Of a stretch of DNA of 64,000 nucleotides, positions 19,335 to 33,179 are shown piece by piece (the first letter of the stretch is position 1; the number at the start of each line of letters is the position of its first letter). The stretch is from Rhodocyclaceae bacterium (GTDB lineage Bacteria > Pseudomonadota > Gammaproteobacteria > Burkholderiales > Rhodocyclaceae): assembly GCA_028714035.1 (NCBI GenBank), contig JAQTNA010000004.1, positions 62,001-126,000 on the forward strand, written 5' to 3'. Under the pieces are notes generated by a model. That model saw nothing but the letters and a program-made list of their open reading frames with translations. It was not told the origin of the DNA and made no database searches. The position numbers were made by a program, and so were the translations under genes.

Positions 19335-19361
19335 GAAAAAAGGGGTGGCCCGAGCCACCCC
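19335..19361 (-). terminator. Rho-independent terminator of cytochrome c4
   Basis: GGGGTGGC-CCGA-GCCACCCC stem-loop with a run of T on the minus strand (AAAAAA on +). It lies about 30 bp beyond the cytochrome c4 stop. Confidence 0.85.
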
Positions 19362-19389
19362 TCTTGCAACAGCCTGGACTACAGGAGGA

Positions 19390-20055
19390 TCAGCGCAGGC
19401 CGGCGGCGTAATCGGCGACTGCCTTGATTTCCTTGTCGGTCATCTTGAGCGCGATCATGCGCATGACCTTGGCCAGATCGTTGGTGCGCTCTTCGTTGCG
19501 GAAGGCCTTCAACTGGGCCTCGATGTAGTCGGCCCACTGGCCGGCCAGGCGCGGATACTGGGCGGGCAGCCCGGCACCGGTCGGGCCATGGCAGCCGGCA
19601 CAGGCGGGCAGGCCCTTGGACAGGTCGCCGGCGCGCCAGAGCTTCTGGCCCGCCTCGACGGTCTTGGCATCCTTGGCCGCATCCGGGACCTGCTTCTGGC
19701 TGGCAAAATAGGCGGCCACGTTACGCACGTCGTCGTCGGTCGCGAGGGCCATGGCCATGCCGTTCATGATGGCGTTCACGCGCTCCGGCGGCTTGCCGTC
19801 GGCGCCCATCTTGAAGTTCTTGATCTGCTTTTCGAGGTACTGGGGAAACTGACCGGCCAGCTTGGGATAGATGGCCGCAGGCGCAACGGGCGGAGGACTG
19901 TTGCCGTCGGCGCCATGGCAGGCAATGCAAGCAGCGGCCGAGGCCTGCCCCTTGGCGATGTCGGCCTTGGGAACCGCCCTCTCCGCCGCCTGCGCCACGG
20001 ACGCGGCAGCCAAAGCCAGCAACAACAGCGCAAACCTGTTGATCAGCTTGATCAT
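19390..20055 (-). CDS. Cytochrome c4, dihaem periplasmic cytochrome
   Basis: 221 residues with a signal peptide (MIKLINRFALLLLALAAASVAQA). Two CxxCH haem motifs, CIACH near residue 43 and CAGCH near residue 152, and the repeated PxLAGQ segment are those of cytochrome c4, an electron donor to terminal oxidases. It is divergent from engB, a common arrangement in betaproteobacteria, and has its own terminator. Confidence 0.94.
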   Translation of the reverse strand: MIKLINRFALLLLALAAASVAQAAERAVPKADIAKGQASAAACIACHGADGNSPPPVAPAAIYPKLAGQFPQYLEKQIKNFKMGADGKPPERVNAIMNGMAMALATDDDVRNVAAYFASQKQVPDAAKDAKTVEAGQKLWRAGDLSKGLPACAGCHGPTGAGLPAQYPRLAGQWADYIEAQLKAFRNEERTNDLAKVMRMIALKMTDKEIKAVADYAAGLR

Positions 20056-20181
20056 GTCCTCTCCTTTGAGTCCTAAAATTCGATAAACCTGATATTCTAT
20101 CTCAACTTATGGAACTTCTTCCAGGCTTCTCGCGCCCGTCCGCCGGACCGGCTCTCGCGGAAAGCTTCGGTGCCCCTCGCC

Positions 20182-22027
<1,846 letters not shown>

Positions 22028-22112
22028 GGGCAAGCCGCCTCGGGGCCAGGGCACACGAAAATCGTTTTTCGGAAGTCTCGACCATCCGTTTCCAAGACTC
22101 AGGAATGACGCC

Positions 22113-23120
22113 ATGAACATCAAGCAGTTGCTCGCCGCCTGTGCCCTGCTGACGGGAAGTGCGCTGGCCTTCGCCCAGCAGGCACCGATCATCATCAAGT
22201 TCAGCCACGTCGCGTCGGCCGACGCGCCCAAGGGGAAGGCCGCCGAACGCTTCAAGAAGCTCGCCGAGGAGGCGACCAAAGGACGCGTCAAGGTCGAGCT
22301 GTATCCCAACAGCCAGCTCTACAAGGACAAGGAGGAGATGGAGGCGCTCCAGCTCGGCGCCGTGCAGATGCTTGCGCCGGCCCCGGGGAAGTTCGGGCCG
22401 CTGGGGGTCAAGGAATTCGAGGTTCTGGATCTGCCCTACCTGTTCGACAACATGGAGATGGCCCAGAAGGTGACCCATGGCCCGATCGGCCAGCTGCTGC
22501 TGAAGAAACTTGATGCCAGGGGCATTACCGGGCTGACTTTCTGGGACAACGGCTTCCGTGTATTCACCTCGAACAAGCCGATTCATCGCCCGACCGACCT
22601 GAAGGGCCAGAAGATCCGCATCCAATCCTCCAAGGTCACCGAGGCACAGATGCGCGATGTAAGCGCGATACCCCAGGTTCTGGCCTTCGGGGAACTGTAC
22701 CAGGCCCTGCAAACCGGCGTCGTGGACGGACAGGAGAATCCCGTCACCCATGTCTGGACGCAAAAGTTTTACGAGGTGCAGAAATACATGACGCTGACGA
22801 ACCATACCTATCATGGCTATGTCGTCATCGCCAACAAGAAGTTCTGGGACAACCTGCCGGAGGACATCCGCGCGGCACTCAACGGAGCGCTGAAAGATAC
22901 GTCGTCCTACTTCTACACCATGGCCAAGGCTGAGGACGACGCGGCGATGGAGTCTCTCAGGAAGTCCGGGCGAATCAGCATCTATACGCCGACGCTGGCC
23001 GAAATGGTCGAATGGAAGAAGGCATTCATCAAGGTGCATCGGGAAATGGAAGGCCGGGTCGGAAAAGATCTTATCGAGGCCATCTACAAGGAAACCGGAG
23101 CCGATCCGAAAAAGCTGTGA
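22113..23120 (+). CDS. TRAP-type solute-binding protein, DctP family
   Basis: 335 residues with a signal peptide ending AFA/QQAP. DctP features are clear: KVELYPNSQLYKDKEEMEALQLG, given as ELYPNSQLYKDK, and DLKGQKIRIQSSKV with the carboxylate-binding Arg. Its ligand is probably a dicarboxylate or other organic acid. The membrane subunits DctQ and DctM are not adjacent, so this is an orphan binding protein unless the permease lies elsewhere. Confidence 0.92.
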   Translation: MNIKQLLAACALLTGSALAFAQQAPIIIKFSHVASADAPKGKAAERFKKLAEEATKGRVKVELYPNSQLYKDKEEMEALQLGAVQMLAPAPGKFGPLGVKEFEVLDLPYLFDNMEMAQKVTHGPIGQLLLKKLDARGITGLTFWDNGFRVFTSNKPIHRPTDLKGQKIRIQSSKVTEAQMRDVSAIPQVLAFGELYQALQTGVVDGQENPVTHVWTQKFYEVQKYMTLTNHTYHGYVVIANKKFWDNLPEDIRAALNGALKDTSSYFYTMAKAEDDAAMESLRKSGRISIYTPTLAEMVEWKKAFIKVHREMEGRVGKDLIEAIYKETGADPKKL

Positions 23121-23181
23121 CGCGCCGGGATCGGCGTCTCCCCCGGTAGACCGGGCCGATTCCCATTGAGGTTTTGATCCG

Positions 23182-23820
23182 ATGTCCCTGACCTGGCTCT
23201 TCGATCTCGACAACACCCTGCACGACGCCAATCCCCACATCTTTCCCCACATCAACCACAGCATGACGGCCTACGTCATGGCGGAACTGGGGGTGGACGA
23301 GGACAGGGCCAGCGCCATCCGGGAGGAGTACTGGCTGCGCTACGGCGCCACGCTCCAGGGTCTGGTGCGCCACCACGGCACCGACCCCCACCACTTCCTC
23401 TGGCATACCCACCAGTTTCCGGAATTGCACCGCATGCTGGTTTTCGAGAGCGCGTTGAAGAGCGCCCTGCGCCGCCTGCCGGGCAGGAAGATCCTCTTTT
23501 CCAACGCCCCCGCGCACTACGCGGAAGACGTGCTGGCAGCCATGGGCGTGCGGCGGCAATTCGATGCCGTGTTCGCCATCGAGCATGCCCGGCTCGCGCC
23601 CAAGCCGGGGCTGGCGGGTTTCCTGCGCCTGCTGCGCAAATACCGCCTGAACCCGGCGCATTGCGTCATGGTGGAAGATACCGCCGTAAACCTGCGCCCC
23701 GCGCGGCGCCTGGGCATGAAGACGGTGCTGGTGGGCAAGCCTCCCCGTGTGCCCGCCTGGGTGGACGCCCGGGTCGGGTCGGTCCTGGAACTGCCTCGAC
23801 TGGCGGCCCGATTCCGCTAA
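23182..23820 (+). CDS. HAD-family pyrimidine 5'-nucleotidase-like phosphatase
   Basis: 212 residues. HAD motif I FDLDNTLHDA, motif II in LFSNAP, motif III Lys in LAPKPG and motif IV VEDTAVNL. The length and DNTLHDA signature fit the pyrimidine 5'-nucleotidase subgroup. It is a stand-alone gene. Confidence 0.9.
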   Translation: MSLTWLFDLDNTLHDANPHIFPHINHSMTAYVMAELGVDEDRASAIREEYWLRYGATLQGLVRHHGTDPHHFLWHTHQFPELHRMLVFESALKSALRRLPGRKILFSNAPAHYAEDVLAAMGVRRQFDAVFAIEHARLAPKPGLAGFLRLLRKYRLNPAHCVMVEDTAVNLRPARRLGMKTVLVGKPPRVPAWVDARVGSVLELPRLAARFR

Positions 23821-23832
23821 CCGACCCCGGCC

Positions 23833-26800
23833 TCAGGACGGGGCGGGGATCGCGGGAGCCGGACCGTAACAGGCCAGTTCCTGTAGCAGGATTTCCAGGG
23901 TATCGGCCAGGTCCATGGCCATGGACACCGCCTCGGACCGGGCTTCGCGGGCCGCCATGTCCGCCTCCATGGCCTGCTTGTGTACCCCTTTGGCCATGAT
24001 GTTGCCGGCCATGCCCTTCACGCTGTGGGCGATGAAATGCATGGCCTCCCAGTCTTGCCGCCTGGCCGCTTCCCGCAGCTTCGCGGGCGTCGCCGCCTCC
24101 GTCTCCCGGACCATCTTCAACAGGTTTTCGAGAAAGCGTTGTTTGTTCTTGTAGCGCTCCTCCAGGCTCGCGTAGTCCAGGAGTCCGGCCCGGGGCGCCT
24201 TGGGCGTCTCCGCCGCCACGGACGCCAAGTTCTTTTGACCGACCAGCCGCAGGATGGATTTCACCAGCACATGGATATCCACCGGCTTGGTAATGTGATC
24301 CTTCATGCCCGCCGCCAGGCAGCGCGCCTTCTCTTCGGGCAGGGCATAGGCCGTGAGGCCGATGATGGGCAGACCGGGCGCCACCGCCACGATGCGGCGC
24401 GCGGCCTCGTAGCCATCCATTTCCGGCATCTGCACATCGGTCAGAACGATGTCCCAGGCACTCGGCCCATCCCTTTCTATCCGCTCGACCAGAAGGCGAC
24501 CGTTCTCCACACAGGAGAGGTTGGCGCCCTCGAAGTTCAGCAATTCTTCCAGCACCAGGCGATTGACCTCGTTGTCCTCGGCGGCAAGGATGGCAATGCC
24601 CGCCAGCCGGCGATCTTCCGGCGACTGGCCCGTGGCTGGCGCCGCCGCGTCGGCGATGACAGGAACGAGCGTTTCGGCCAGCGGCAGCCAGACTTCGAAA
24701 CGGCTCCCCCGTCCCGGTTCGCTCTCGACGCGAATCTCGCCCCCCATCAGATCCACCAGCCGCTTGGTAATCGAGAGCCCCAGACCGGTGCCGCCGAAGC
24801 GCCGGGTGGTCGAGCCATCGGCCTGCTCGAAGGGCTGGAACAGGCGGGTAATCTGTTCCCGCGTCATGCCTATGCCGGTATCCGTGACGCTGAAGACGAT
24901 CTTTCCTTCCCGCTGACCGGCGCCCAGGGTCACCCGGCCCCGCTCGGTAAACTTGACGGCATTGATGAGCAGGTTGATCAGCACCTGGGACAGGCGCAGT
25001 TCGTCGCCCATGCAGGCTCCGGGCAACGCGGGATCGCGCTCCACCTGGAACACCAGCCCCTTGGCGGCGGCGCGCTCGGAAACCATGCGCCCCGCCCGTT
25101 CTATGAGTGCCGGCAGAACCACAGGCGCCTTTTCCAGCGTCAGCTTGCCCGCCTCGATCTTGGAATAATCCAGGACGTCGTTGATGACACCCAGGAGCAG
25201 TTGCCCGGAATCCAGGATATGCAGGAAGGTGCCCTCCACCTTCTGTCCCGCGGTCTCCCGTGCGCCCACCTGGGCCAGGCCCAGAATGGCGTTCAGAGGC
25301 GTGCGGATTTCGTGGCTCATGTTCGACAGGAACTCGCTCTTGGCCTGGGCCAGGTGTTCCGCCGCCAGGCGTGCCTGTTCGCGCACGGCCTCCGCCAGCT
25401 TCCGTTCCGTGTTGTCCAGGAAGCTCACCACGGCGCCGACGATCCTGCCGTCCTGCAATATGGGGTGGCTGGTATAGATCACCGGAATGGGGTGACCGTC
25501 CGCATGCCAGTACACCTCGTCGTCCACCTGCTCCAGCCGGCCTTCCCGCAGGGAAGCGAGGGTGGGGCAGGATTCTTCCGCGTAAGGCGCGCCATCCGCG
25601 CGGCTGTGGTGAATGACCCGATGGACGGGTTTCCCCACCAGTTCCTCCGCCTTGTAGCCGAGCATGGCGCAGGCCGCCGGGTTGATGAAGCTCACCCGGC
25701 CCTCCCGGTCCATGCCGAACAGGCCGCTGGCGCTGGATTCCAGGATCAGCCGGGCATTCGCCTCCGCCTCCCGCAACGCGACGGTGCGGCGCACGACCTC
25801 CTCCTCCAGGTGGGCGCCACTGGCCCGCAGAGCCTGCTCGGCGGCCCGGTGTTCGGTGATGTCAATCGCCGTGCTGACGATGGCCGGAATACCGTTGAGC
25901 GTGGCCAGGCTGACGCTCAGATCCACCCAGCGCCGCTCGCCTCCCTTGGTGAGGAAGGCGATCTCATACCGGGGAGGGAGTTCCTCGCCGTGGATCCTGG
26001 CCAGGTTCCTCTGTACCACCAGTTCGCGAAATTCCGGCGCCACCAGGTCGGTGAAATTCATCTCCAGGAGTTCCGGCACGCTGTAGCCCGACATGCGCGA
26101 GCCCGCCGGATTCATGTAATAGAACTTGGCCCCGACCACGGTAAAGATGGCGGCAGAGGTGTTTTCCGCCAGGGCGCGGAACAGGCCTTCCGATTCGCGC
26201 AAAGCCTGTTCCGCCTGCTGTTTGCCCTGGATTTCCCTCTCCTTTTCCTGGATCAGGGAGAGGTTCTCAAAACGTAGTTGCAGCGCCTCCCGGATGGAGC
26301 GCGCCATGTTGCGTCCCGTGGTCAGCAAACCAGCGGAAAAAATGAGGCACATCAGGCCGATCCAGGCATGGACCTGCCCGAGCATGAACAGGCGCAGGGC
26401 CAGAAGCCCCATCGCACCCAGGTTGAACGCGGCGAACGAGACCGGCAGCGCGGCGAGGGAAGTCATGCCGCCCGCGGTCATGCCCGCGAGCTGGATCACC
26501 AGGAACATCTGCCCGGGTGCGTCGTGCTCGGGAAACAGGGCGAAGCCGGCCAGGCCCCACATCAATCCCGCCGCCGCACTCCCGGCGATGAACAGGCGCG
26601 CCGAGCGCGCCACCTCCGCCGCATTTTCCGGGGGAGTACGCCGATAGGCCGTCAGGACGAGGAAGCGGCCCAGGGAAACCAGGGCCATGCCCGCCGCCCA
26701 GGCCAGGAGCCAGGCCGCTTCCACCCGTCCCCAAAGGATGGCGAGGAGGATGGGCACATTGACCCAAGTGATCACCTGCCCGGCCGAAAACTGCCGGAAC

Positions 26801-26865
26801 ACCATGGCGAGCTGTTCCGCCAGCAGGACGGTACTCAGTTTTCTGTCATCGGCTGTCATGGCCAT
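23833..26865 (-). CDS. Hybrid sensor histidine kinase (membrane, PAS-PAS-HisKA-HATPase-REC-Hpt)
   Basis: About 1010 residues. A membrane region with several helices comes first, then two PAS segments, then the phospho-acceptor histidine in [14 protein letters not shown] (His518), an ATPase domain ([19 protein letters not shown]), a receiver ([14 protein letters not shown]) and an Hpt domain with HSVKGMAGN near 946. The start is unclear: ATG at 26865 is used and 26859 is also possible. The HD-GYP response regulator downstream in the window is transcribed in the same direction and may receive the phosphate. Confidence 0.9.
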   Translation of the reverse strand: MAMTADDRKLSTVLLAEQLAMVFRQFSAGQVITWVNVPILLAILWGRVEAAWLLAWAAGMALVSLGRFLVLTAYRRTPPENAAEVARSARLFIAGSAAAGLMWGLAGFALFPEHDAPGQMFLVIQLAGMTAGGMTSLAALPVSFAAFNLGAMGLLALRLFMLGQVHAWIGLMCLIFSAGLLTTGRNMARSIREALQLRFENLSLIQEKEREIQGKQQAEQALRESEGLFRALAENTSAAIFTVVGAKFYYMNPAGSRMSGYSVPELLEMNFTDLVAPEFRELVVQRNLARIHGEELPPRYEIAFLTKGGERRWVDLSVSLATLNGIPAIVSTAIDITEHRAAEQALRASGAHLEEEVVRRTVALREAEANARLILESSASGLFGMDREGRVSFINPAACAMLGYKAEELVGKPVHRVIHHSRADGAPYAEESCPTLASLREGRLEQVDDEVYWHADGHPIPVIYTSHPILQDGRIVGAVVSFLDNTERKLAEAVREQARLAAEHLAQAKSEFLSNMSHEIRTPLNAILGLAQVGARETAGQKVEGTFLHILDSGQLLLGVINDVLDYSKIEAGKLTLEKAPVVLPALIERAGRMVSERAAAKGLVFQVERDPALPGACMGDELRLSQVLINLLINAVKFTERGRVTLGAGQREGKIVFSVTDTGIGMTREQITRLFQPFEQADGSTTRRFGGTGLGLSITKRLVDLMGGEIRVESEPGRGSRFEVWLPLAETLVPVIADAAAPATGQSPEDRRLAGIAILAAEDNEVNRLVLEELLNFEGANLSCVENGRLLVERIERDGPSAWDIVLTDVQMPEMDGYEAARRIVAVAPGLPIIGLTAYALPEEKARCLAAGMKDHITKPVDIHVLVKSILRLVGQKNLASVAAETPKAPRAGLLDYASLEERYKNKQRFLENLLKMVRETEAATPAKLREAARRQDWEAMHFIAHSVKGMAGNIMAKGVHKQAMEADMAAREARSEAVSMAMDLADTLEILLQELACYGPAPAIPAPS

Positions 26866-26976
26866 CCCCAAAGCTTATCAGCCCATTCTCCGCCCCGGGC
26901 GATGGCGCAGCAACTGGAATCAACCGGAAAACGACGCCGGGAAGAGGCCACTCCCCGGCGCGGATCTCGCCCAACT

Positions 26977-28137
<1,161 letters not shown>

Positions 28138-28244
28138 CGCCCGCACACAGAGGGCGGGACCGGTATTAACGAAAGTTAATACGGAAGAGATGGCGGATTC
28201 TTTAGGGTAGCGCGCGAAATTCTGTTGCGCTGCATTAAAGACCG

Positions 28245-29159
28245 TCAGCCCCCGCAGGCCCACAGGCGTGCCAGACCATCCCTCAGGGAAGTGAAACGTT
28301 TCAGGCCGATGTCCTGGGTCAGGCGGTGGTTGTCCGCGGACGAATGCCGTATGTCCCCGGCGCGCCCGGGGCCGAAGCGAATATCCGCCTGCACACCGGC
28401 CACGGCGGCCAGGTCGTCCACCATCTGCAACAGGGTGACTTCCTGGCCCGTGGCCACGTTGCACACCCCGCCCTGCTCCGAATTCAGGGCCAGGACGTTG
28501 GCCGCCGCCACGTCGCCGACATAGATGAAATCCCGCGTCTGGAGGCCATCGCCATGCACCGTGAGCGGGCGCCCCTCCCGCAGGCTGCGGGCGAAGATGC
28601 TGATGACCCCGGAGTAGGGCGAGGAAGGATCCTGGCGCGGCCCGAAGACATTGAAATAGCGCTGGCCCAGGCAGGAAAAACCGTAGATCTCCCGGTACAG
28701 GTGGGCATACTGGTCATTCACGGATTTTTCCAGGCCATAGGGCGAGATGGGCAGTGCCGGATCTTCCTCGTGGATGTGCAGGCGGGCCGGCATGCCGTAC
28801 ACCGCGGCGCTGGAGGCATAGACGAAGCGCCGGACACCCTCGCGCCGCGCGCTATCCAGGACATTGAGGAAGCCCGAGATATTGACCTCGGCCGAGCCCA
28901 GGGGATCCTCCATGGAGGCCGCCACCGAGACCTGGGCCGCCAGGTGCAGCACGTGGCTGATGCCCGACATGGCCTGGGCCACGGCCTCCCGGTCACGGAT
29001 ATCCCCGGCAACGACCTCCAGGAAAGGATGGGGCTCCAGGTTTTCCGGCTTTCCGGAAGAAAAGTTGTCCAGCACCCGCACCCGGGCGCCCGTTTCCAGC
29101 AGGCGATCCACGGAGTGGGAACCAATGAAGCCGGCACCGCCGGTGACCAGTACGTGCAT
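28245..29159 (-). CDS. NAD-dependent epimerase/dehydratase (UDP-hexose type)
   Basis: 304 residues. Rossmann GGAGFIG at the N-terminus and YGLEKS, the catalytic YxxxK. RYFNVFGPRQDPSSPYSG is typical of UDP-glucose 4-epimerase-like extended SDR proteins. Substrate specificity is not predictable. It follows ubiB on the same strand. Confidence 0.86.
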   Translation of the reverse strand: MHVLVTGGAGFIGSHSVDRLLETGARVRVLDNFSSGKPENLEPHPFLEVVAGDIRDREAVAQAMSGISHVLHLAAQVSVAASMEDPLGSAEVNISGFLNVLDSARREGVRRFVYASSAAVYGMPARLHIHEEDPALPISPYGLEKSVNDQYAHLYREIYGFSCLGQRYFNVFGPRQDPSSPYSGVISIFARSLREGRPLTVHGDGLQTRDFIYVGDVAAANVLALNSEQGGVCNVATGQEVTLLQMVDDLAAVAGVQADIRFGPGRAGDIRHSSADNHRLTQDIGLKRFTSLRDGLARLWACGG

Positions 29160-29160
29160 G

Positions 29161-29235
29161 TCAGATTTCCAGCAGAAAGACGATGAGCAGCGCGAAGTAT
29201 ATGCCGGCACCGGCGATATGGGTTAGATAAGCCAC
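29161..29235 (-). CDS. Possible 24-residue membrane peptide
   Basis: GTG start overlapping the end of ubiB; reads [17 protein letters not shown] then IVFLLEI, one membrane helix. It ends one base before the epimerase ATG and fills the gap. The small size and weak start make it uncertain, but the hydrophobic pattern and tight fit are suggestive. Confidence 0.3.
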   Translation of the reverse strand: MAYLTHIAGAGIYFALLIVFLLEI

Positions 29236-30767
29236 CGGGCAAGCTGGAGGGCGAGCACCCCGGCCAGGAGCGCCACGGCCAGGGCCACGAGCCGGGTCTG
29301 GTGGCGCTGCGCGCGCACCAGCCGCTCCAGTTCCTCCACCAGGGGCTGGCTGGTGCGCTGGTTGAGGTATTGATGCACGAGCCGCGGCAACTCGGGCAGC
29401 AGACCCGCCCAGCTGGGCGCCTCCTTTTCCAGCTTGCGTTTCAGGCCGCGCCAGCCCACCTGCTCGGCCATCCAGCGCTCGAGGAAAGGCTTGGCGGTCT
29501 TCCACAGATCCAGATCCGGGTCCAGTTGCCGCCCCAGGCCCTCGATGTTGAGCAGGGTCTTTTGCAGCAAGACCAGTTGCGGCTGGATTTCCACGTTGAA
29601 GCGGCGCGAGGTCTGGAACAGGCGCAGCAGCACCCGGCCGAAGGAAATCTCCTTGAGCGGACGATCGAAGACCGGCTCGCACACGGCCCGGATGGCCGCC
29701 TCGAACTCGTCCACCCGGGTATCCTTGGGCGCCCAGCCGGCATCAATGTGGGCCTCGGCGACGCGCTTGTAGTCCCGCTGGAAGAAGGCAAGGAAGTTCT
29801 GCGCCAGGTAGTTCTTGTCCCCGTCGGTGAGGGTGCCCATGATGCCGAAGTCCAGGGCGATGTACTGCCCCTTCTTGTCCCCCTGGGTGGCGACGAAGAT
29901 GTTGCCCGGATGCATGTCGGCATGAAAGAAGCCGTCCCGGAACACCTGGGTGAAAAATATTTCCACGCCGGCACAGGCCAGGCGCGGAATATCCACCTCG
30001 GCCGCCTTCAGGCGCTCCATCTGGCTGATGGGAATGCCGTGCATGCGCTCCATGACCATGACGGAACTGGTGCACCAGTCCCAATGCACTTCCGGAACCT
30101 GTAACAGATGGGAATTCTGGAAATTGCGCCGCAACTGGGAGGCGTTGGCCGCTTCCCGCATCAGGTCCAGTTCATCGAACAGGTGTTTCTCGAACTCCCC
30201 GACCACCTCCCGCGGCTTCAGGCGCTTGCCGTCCGACCAGGCCCGCTCCAGCAGGACGGCGGCGGTTTCCAGAAGGGCCAGGTCGTTCTCCAGTACGCCG
30301 CGCATGTCGGGGCGCAGGATCTTCACCGCCACTTCCCGGCCATCCGGCAATACGGCGAAATGCACCTGGGCCACGGAGGCGGAGGCCACCGGCGTCGAAT
30401 CGAAGGAACGGAACACCTGGTCCGCCGGCTTGCCGTAGGCCGTCTCCAGGGCCGCCAGGGCCAGGGAAGAGGCAAACGGCGGCACCTGGTCCTGGAGCTT
30501 GGCCAGTTCGTCGGCGATGTCCTGGGGCAGCAGGTCGCGCCGGGTGGACAGCACCTGGCCGAACTTGACGAATATGGGACCCAGCGCCTCCAGCGCCTGC
30601 CTGAGGCGTGCGCCCCGGGATTCGGACAGGTCGCGCCAGAAAAACACGCGGCGCAGAAGCGGCGAGAGGAAGGCGAGCCGGCCGCTGGGCTCGTGTTCCA
30701 GGATGACCTGGTCCAGGCCGAAACGGATGCCTATGCTTACGATCTTGAAGAGGCGAAACAGGCGCAC
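29223..30767 (-). CDS. ubiB: UbiB, ubiquinone biosynthesis kinase-like protein
   Basis: 514 residues. [14 protein letters not shown] (KxGQ motif), VAVKILRPD (nucleotide-binding lysine), [10 protein letters not shown] and DFGIMG are the UbiB/ABC1 family signatures, and two C-terminal hydrophobic helices anchor it. It supports coenzyme Q assembly as an unusual ATPase/kinase. The start [19 protein letters not shown] matches the family. Confidence 0.95.
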   Translation of the reverse strand: MRLFRLFKIVSIGIRFGLDQVILEHEPSGRLAFLSPLLRRVFFWRDLSESRGARLRQALEALGPIFVKFGQVLSTRRDLLPQDIADELAKLQDQVPPFASSLALAALETAYGKPADQVFRSFDSTPVASASVAQVHFAVLPDGREVAVKILRPDMRGVLENDLALLETAAVLLERAWSDGKRLKPREVVGEFEKHLFDELDLMREAANASQLRRNFQNSHLLQVPEVHWDWCTSSVMVMERMHGIPISQMERLKAAEVDIPRLACAGVEIFFTQVFRDGFFHADMHPGNIFVATQGDKKGQYIALDFGIMGTLTDGDKNYLAQNFLAFFQRDYKRVAEAHIDAGWAPKDTRVDEFEAAIRAVCEPVFDRPLKEISFGRVLLRLFQTSRRFNVEIQPQLVLLQKTLLNIEGLGRQLDPDLDLWKTAKPFLERWMAEQVGWRGLKRKLEKEAPSWAGLLPELPRLVHQYLNQRTSQPLVEELERLVRAQRHQTRLVALAVALLAGVLALQLARWLI

Positions 30768-30802
30768 GGGGATCAGGGATCAGGGATCAGGAATCGGGGG
30801 TC
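30768..30802. repeat. GATCAGG tandem tract upstream of ubiB
   Basis: Four imperfect GGGATCAG-like units just upstream of the ubiB start, like the tract at 3335-3362. Confidence 0.5.
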
Positions 30803-30879
30803 AGAGCGGTGAGGCGGGGAAAGCGCGCCCATTGTACTGAATCCTGCCGTAATGTCGCGGAGTGTGGCGCGAGTTGCTT

Positions 30880-30926
30880 GCGGGGCCGGCTTCCGCCGGC
30901 CATGGCGGACTGAAGTCGGCCCCACC
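30880..30926. repeat. REP-type palindrome
   Basis: GCGGGGCCGGCTTCCGCCGG followed by a short gap and GGACTGAAGTCGGCCCCAC. It belongs to the same family as the elements at 11509, 34584 and 59211, in the gap between ubiB and a small hypothetical gene. Confidence 0.7.
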
Positions 30927-30947
30927 CGAGGCCGGGATTCCAGGGAA

Positions 30948-31214
30948 TCAGATGAGGGCCAGTTCGTCCATGGAACACTTGACCACCCCGTAGGCGGTCT
31001 CCACCAGGAGCGGATAACGGGCGCCGTGAAAGATGGCCGGGGCCGCGATGTTGTAGCCGATGACGGTGCCGACCACGGCGCCCAGGAGCACATCCCGGCC
31101 GGCCGTGAAACCTGCCTCCTTCGCCGCATGCACCATACGCACCATGTTTTCCCGCTGCGTCTGGCGTCCGCCGCCGGGCGTGTTGCCGCCGTGAATCACG
31201 GACAGGTTTTCCAT
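30948..31214 (-). CDS. Hypothetical protein, 88 residues
   Basis: Starts MENLSVIHGGNTPGGGRQ. One mildly hydrophobic segment (VLLGAVVGTVIGYNIAAPAI) may be a membrane helix. No family recognised. The coding pattern is good and the region is otherwise empty, so it is probably real. Confidence 0.5.
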   Translation of the reverse strand: MENLSVIHGGNTPGGGRQTQRENMVRMVHAAKEAGFTAGRDVLLGAVVGTVIGYNIAAPAIFHGARYPLLVETAYGVVKCSMDELALI

Positions 31215-31397
31215 GTCGTCTCCGCTGCTATTTTTCAGTGGAAAAATTCTACTCTCACAACAACAAGTTGTGACAATTTCTTGATCCTGCCTTTCAAGTA
31301 CTTCATTCCAGGGCCATGCGGGCCCCGGCGCACGGGCCTATTCGCCCCGATTGGGCCTCTCCCGCCACGTGGTTCGCTGTCCCGGTCTGGCCTTGGT

Positions 31398-31403
31398 TAT
31401 AAT
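31398..31403 (+). promoter_or_regulatory. Consensus -10 box for argS
   Basis: TATAAT, 28 bp before the argS ATG. No good -35 is present at the usual distance. Confidence 0.5.
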
Positions 31404-31431
31404 GCGCTGTTTCCCACGCCGTACCGCTGCG

Positions 31432-33162
31432 ATGATTGCCGACCTGAAAACACACCTTTTGGATCTCCTGCGCCGTGCCCTGGCCGGAGTGGCCCCCGGC
31501 CAGCAGCTTGCCATCACCCTGGAAAGGCCCAAGCAGGCCAGCCACGGCGACTTCGCCACCAACCTGGCGCTGCAACTGGCCAAGCCCCTGCGCATGAACC
31601 CGCGGGAGGTGGCGCAACGCCTGGTGAGCGAACTGCCACCCTCGCCCTGGGTGGCCAAGGCGGAGGTGGCGGGTGCCGGCTTCATCAACCTCTTCCTCAA
31701 CAACGCCGCCCGTCTGCAACCTTTGGGCGCCGTGCTGGAACGGGGCGAACACTACGGCCGCAGCCGCCTGGGTGCGGGCAAGAAGATCCAGGTGGAGTTC
31801 GTCTCCGCCAACCCCACGGGCCCCCTGCACGTGGGCCATGGCCGCGGTGCCGCCTACGGCGCCAGCCTGTCCTGCGTGCTGGCCTTCGCCGGCTTCGACG
31901 TGCACCGGGAATACTACGTGAACGACGCCGGCCGGCAGATGGACATCCTGGCCCTGTCCACCTGGCTGCGCTACCTGGAACTTCACGAGGTGGCCGTGCC
32001 CTTCCCGCCCAACGCCTACCAGGGCGCCTACGTGACCGAGATGGCGCACCAGATCCGGGTCGCCCACGGCCCGCGCTACCTGCACGAGGCGGAAGTGGTC
32101 CTGGCCGGCGTGCCCGGCCTCGAACCCGACAAGGAAGCGCACCTGGACGGCCTCATCACCAACGCCAAGGAACTGCTGGGCGACGATTTCGCCTATATCC
32201 ACGCCCATGTGCTGTCGGAACAGTTGGCGGACTGCCGGGACGATCTCTCGGAGTTCGGCGTCCATTTCGAACACTGGTTCTCCGAGCGCTCGCTGTACGA
32301 CACGGGCCTGGTGGAACGCACGGTGGCGCAGCTGGAGAAGCACGGCCACATCTATACCCAGGATGGCGCCAAGTGGTTCCGCTCCACCTCCTTCGGCGAC
32401 GAGAAGGACCGGGTGGTTCAGCGGGAGAACGGCCTCTACACCTATTTCGCCTCCGACATCGCCTACCACCTGAACAAGTTCGAGCGCGGCTTCGATCGCG
32501 TGATTGACATCTGGGGCGCCGACCACCACGGTTACATCCCCCGGGTCAAGGGCGCGATCCAGGCCCTGGGCCTGGATACGGCCAAGCTGGAAGTGGCCCT
32601 GGTGCAATTCGCCGTCCTCTACCGCAGCGGCCAGAAGACCTCCATGTCCACCCGCTCCGGGGAGTTCGTCACCCTGCGCGAACTGCGCCACGAGGTGGGC
32701 AACGACGCCGCCCGCTTCTTCTACGTGCTGCGGAAATCGGACCAGCACCTGGACTTCGATCTGGACCTGGCCAAATCCCAGAGCAACGAGAACCCGGTCT
32801 ATTACATCCAGTACGCCCACGCCCGCCTCTGCTCCGTGCTCGCCCAGTGGAACGGCGAGGAAGACGACTTGCTGGCGGCCGAGCTTTCGGTACTCACCGG
32901 CGAACGGGAGCTGGCCCTGTGCGCCCGACTGGCCGAATTCCCCGAAGTGATCGAGGGCGCGGCACGGGACTACGCGCCCCACACCGTCGCCTTCTATCTC
33001 AAGGACCTGGCGGCGGACTTCCACAGCTACTACAACGCCGAACGCATTCTGGTGGAAGACCCGGATCTGCGCCTGGCGCGCCTGGCCCTGGCCCTGGCGG
33101 TGCGGCAGGTGATCCAGACCGGCCTGCGCCTCCTGGGCGTCAGCGCCCCGCATTCGATGTAG
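31432..33162 (+). CDS. argS: ArgS, arginyl-tRNA synthetase
   Basis: 576 residues. The class I HIGH box is in [12 protein letters not shown] and the KMSKS-like segment reads [11 protein letters not shown]. The N-terminal Add domain and C-terminal anticodon-binding DALR domain are present. The ATG at 31432 gives [13 protein letters not shown], the normal start. A SPOR protein gene and dsbA follow on the same strand. Confidence 0.96.
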   Translation: MIADLKTHLLDLLRRALAGVAPGQQLAITLERPKQASHGDFATNLALQLAKPLRMNPREVAQRLVSELPPSPWVAKAEVAGAGFINLFLNNAARLQPLGAVLERGEHYGRSRLGAGKKIQVEFVSANPTGPLHVGHGRGAAYGASLSCVLAFAGFDVHREYYVNDAGRQMDILALSTWLRYLELHEVAVPFPPNAYQGAYVTEMAHQIRVAHGPRYLHEAEVVLAGVPGLEPDKEAHLDGLITNAKELLGDDFAYIHAHVLSEQLADCRDDLSEFGVHFEHWFSERSLYDTGLVERTVAQLEKHGHIYTQDGAKWFRSTSFGDEKDRVVQRENGLYTYFASDIAYHLNKFERGFDRVIDIWGADHHGYIPRVKGAIQALGLDTAKLEVALVQFAVLYRSGQKTSMSTRSGEFVTLRELRHEVGNDAARFFYVLRKSDQHLDFDLDLAKSQSNENPVYYIQYAHARLCSVLAQWNGEEDDLLAAELSVLTGERELALCARLAEFPEVIEGAARDYAPHTVAFYLKDLAADFHSYYNAERILVEDPDLRLARLALALAVRQVIQTGLRLLGVSAPHSM

Positions 33163-33179
33163 CCTGAGGCAGAATCCCC

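Noticed and set aside
23980..26277. 765-codon frame on + opposite the hybrid kinase
   Set aside because: A shadow of the kinase gene without recognisable domain.
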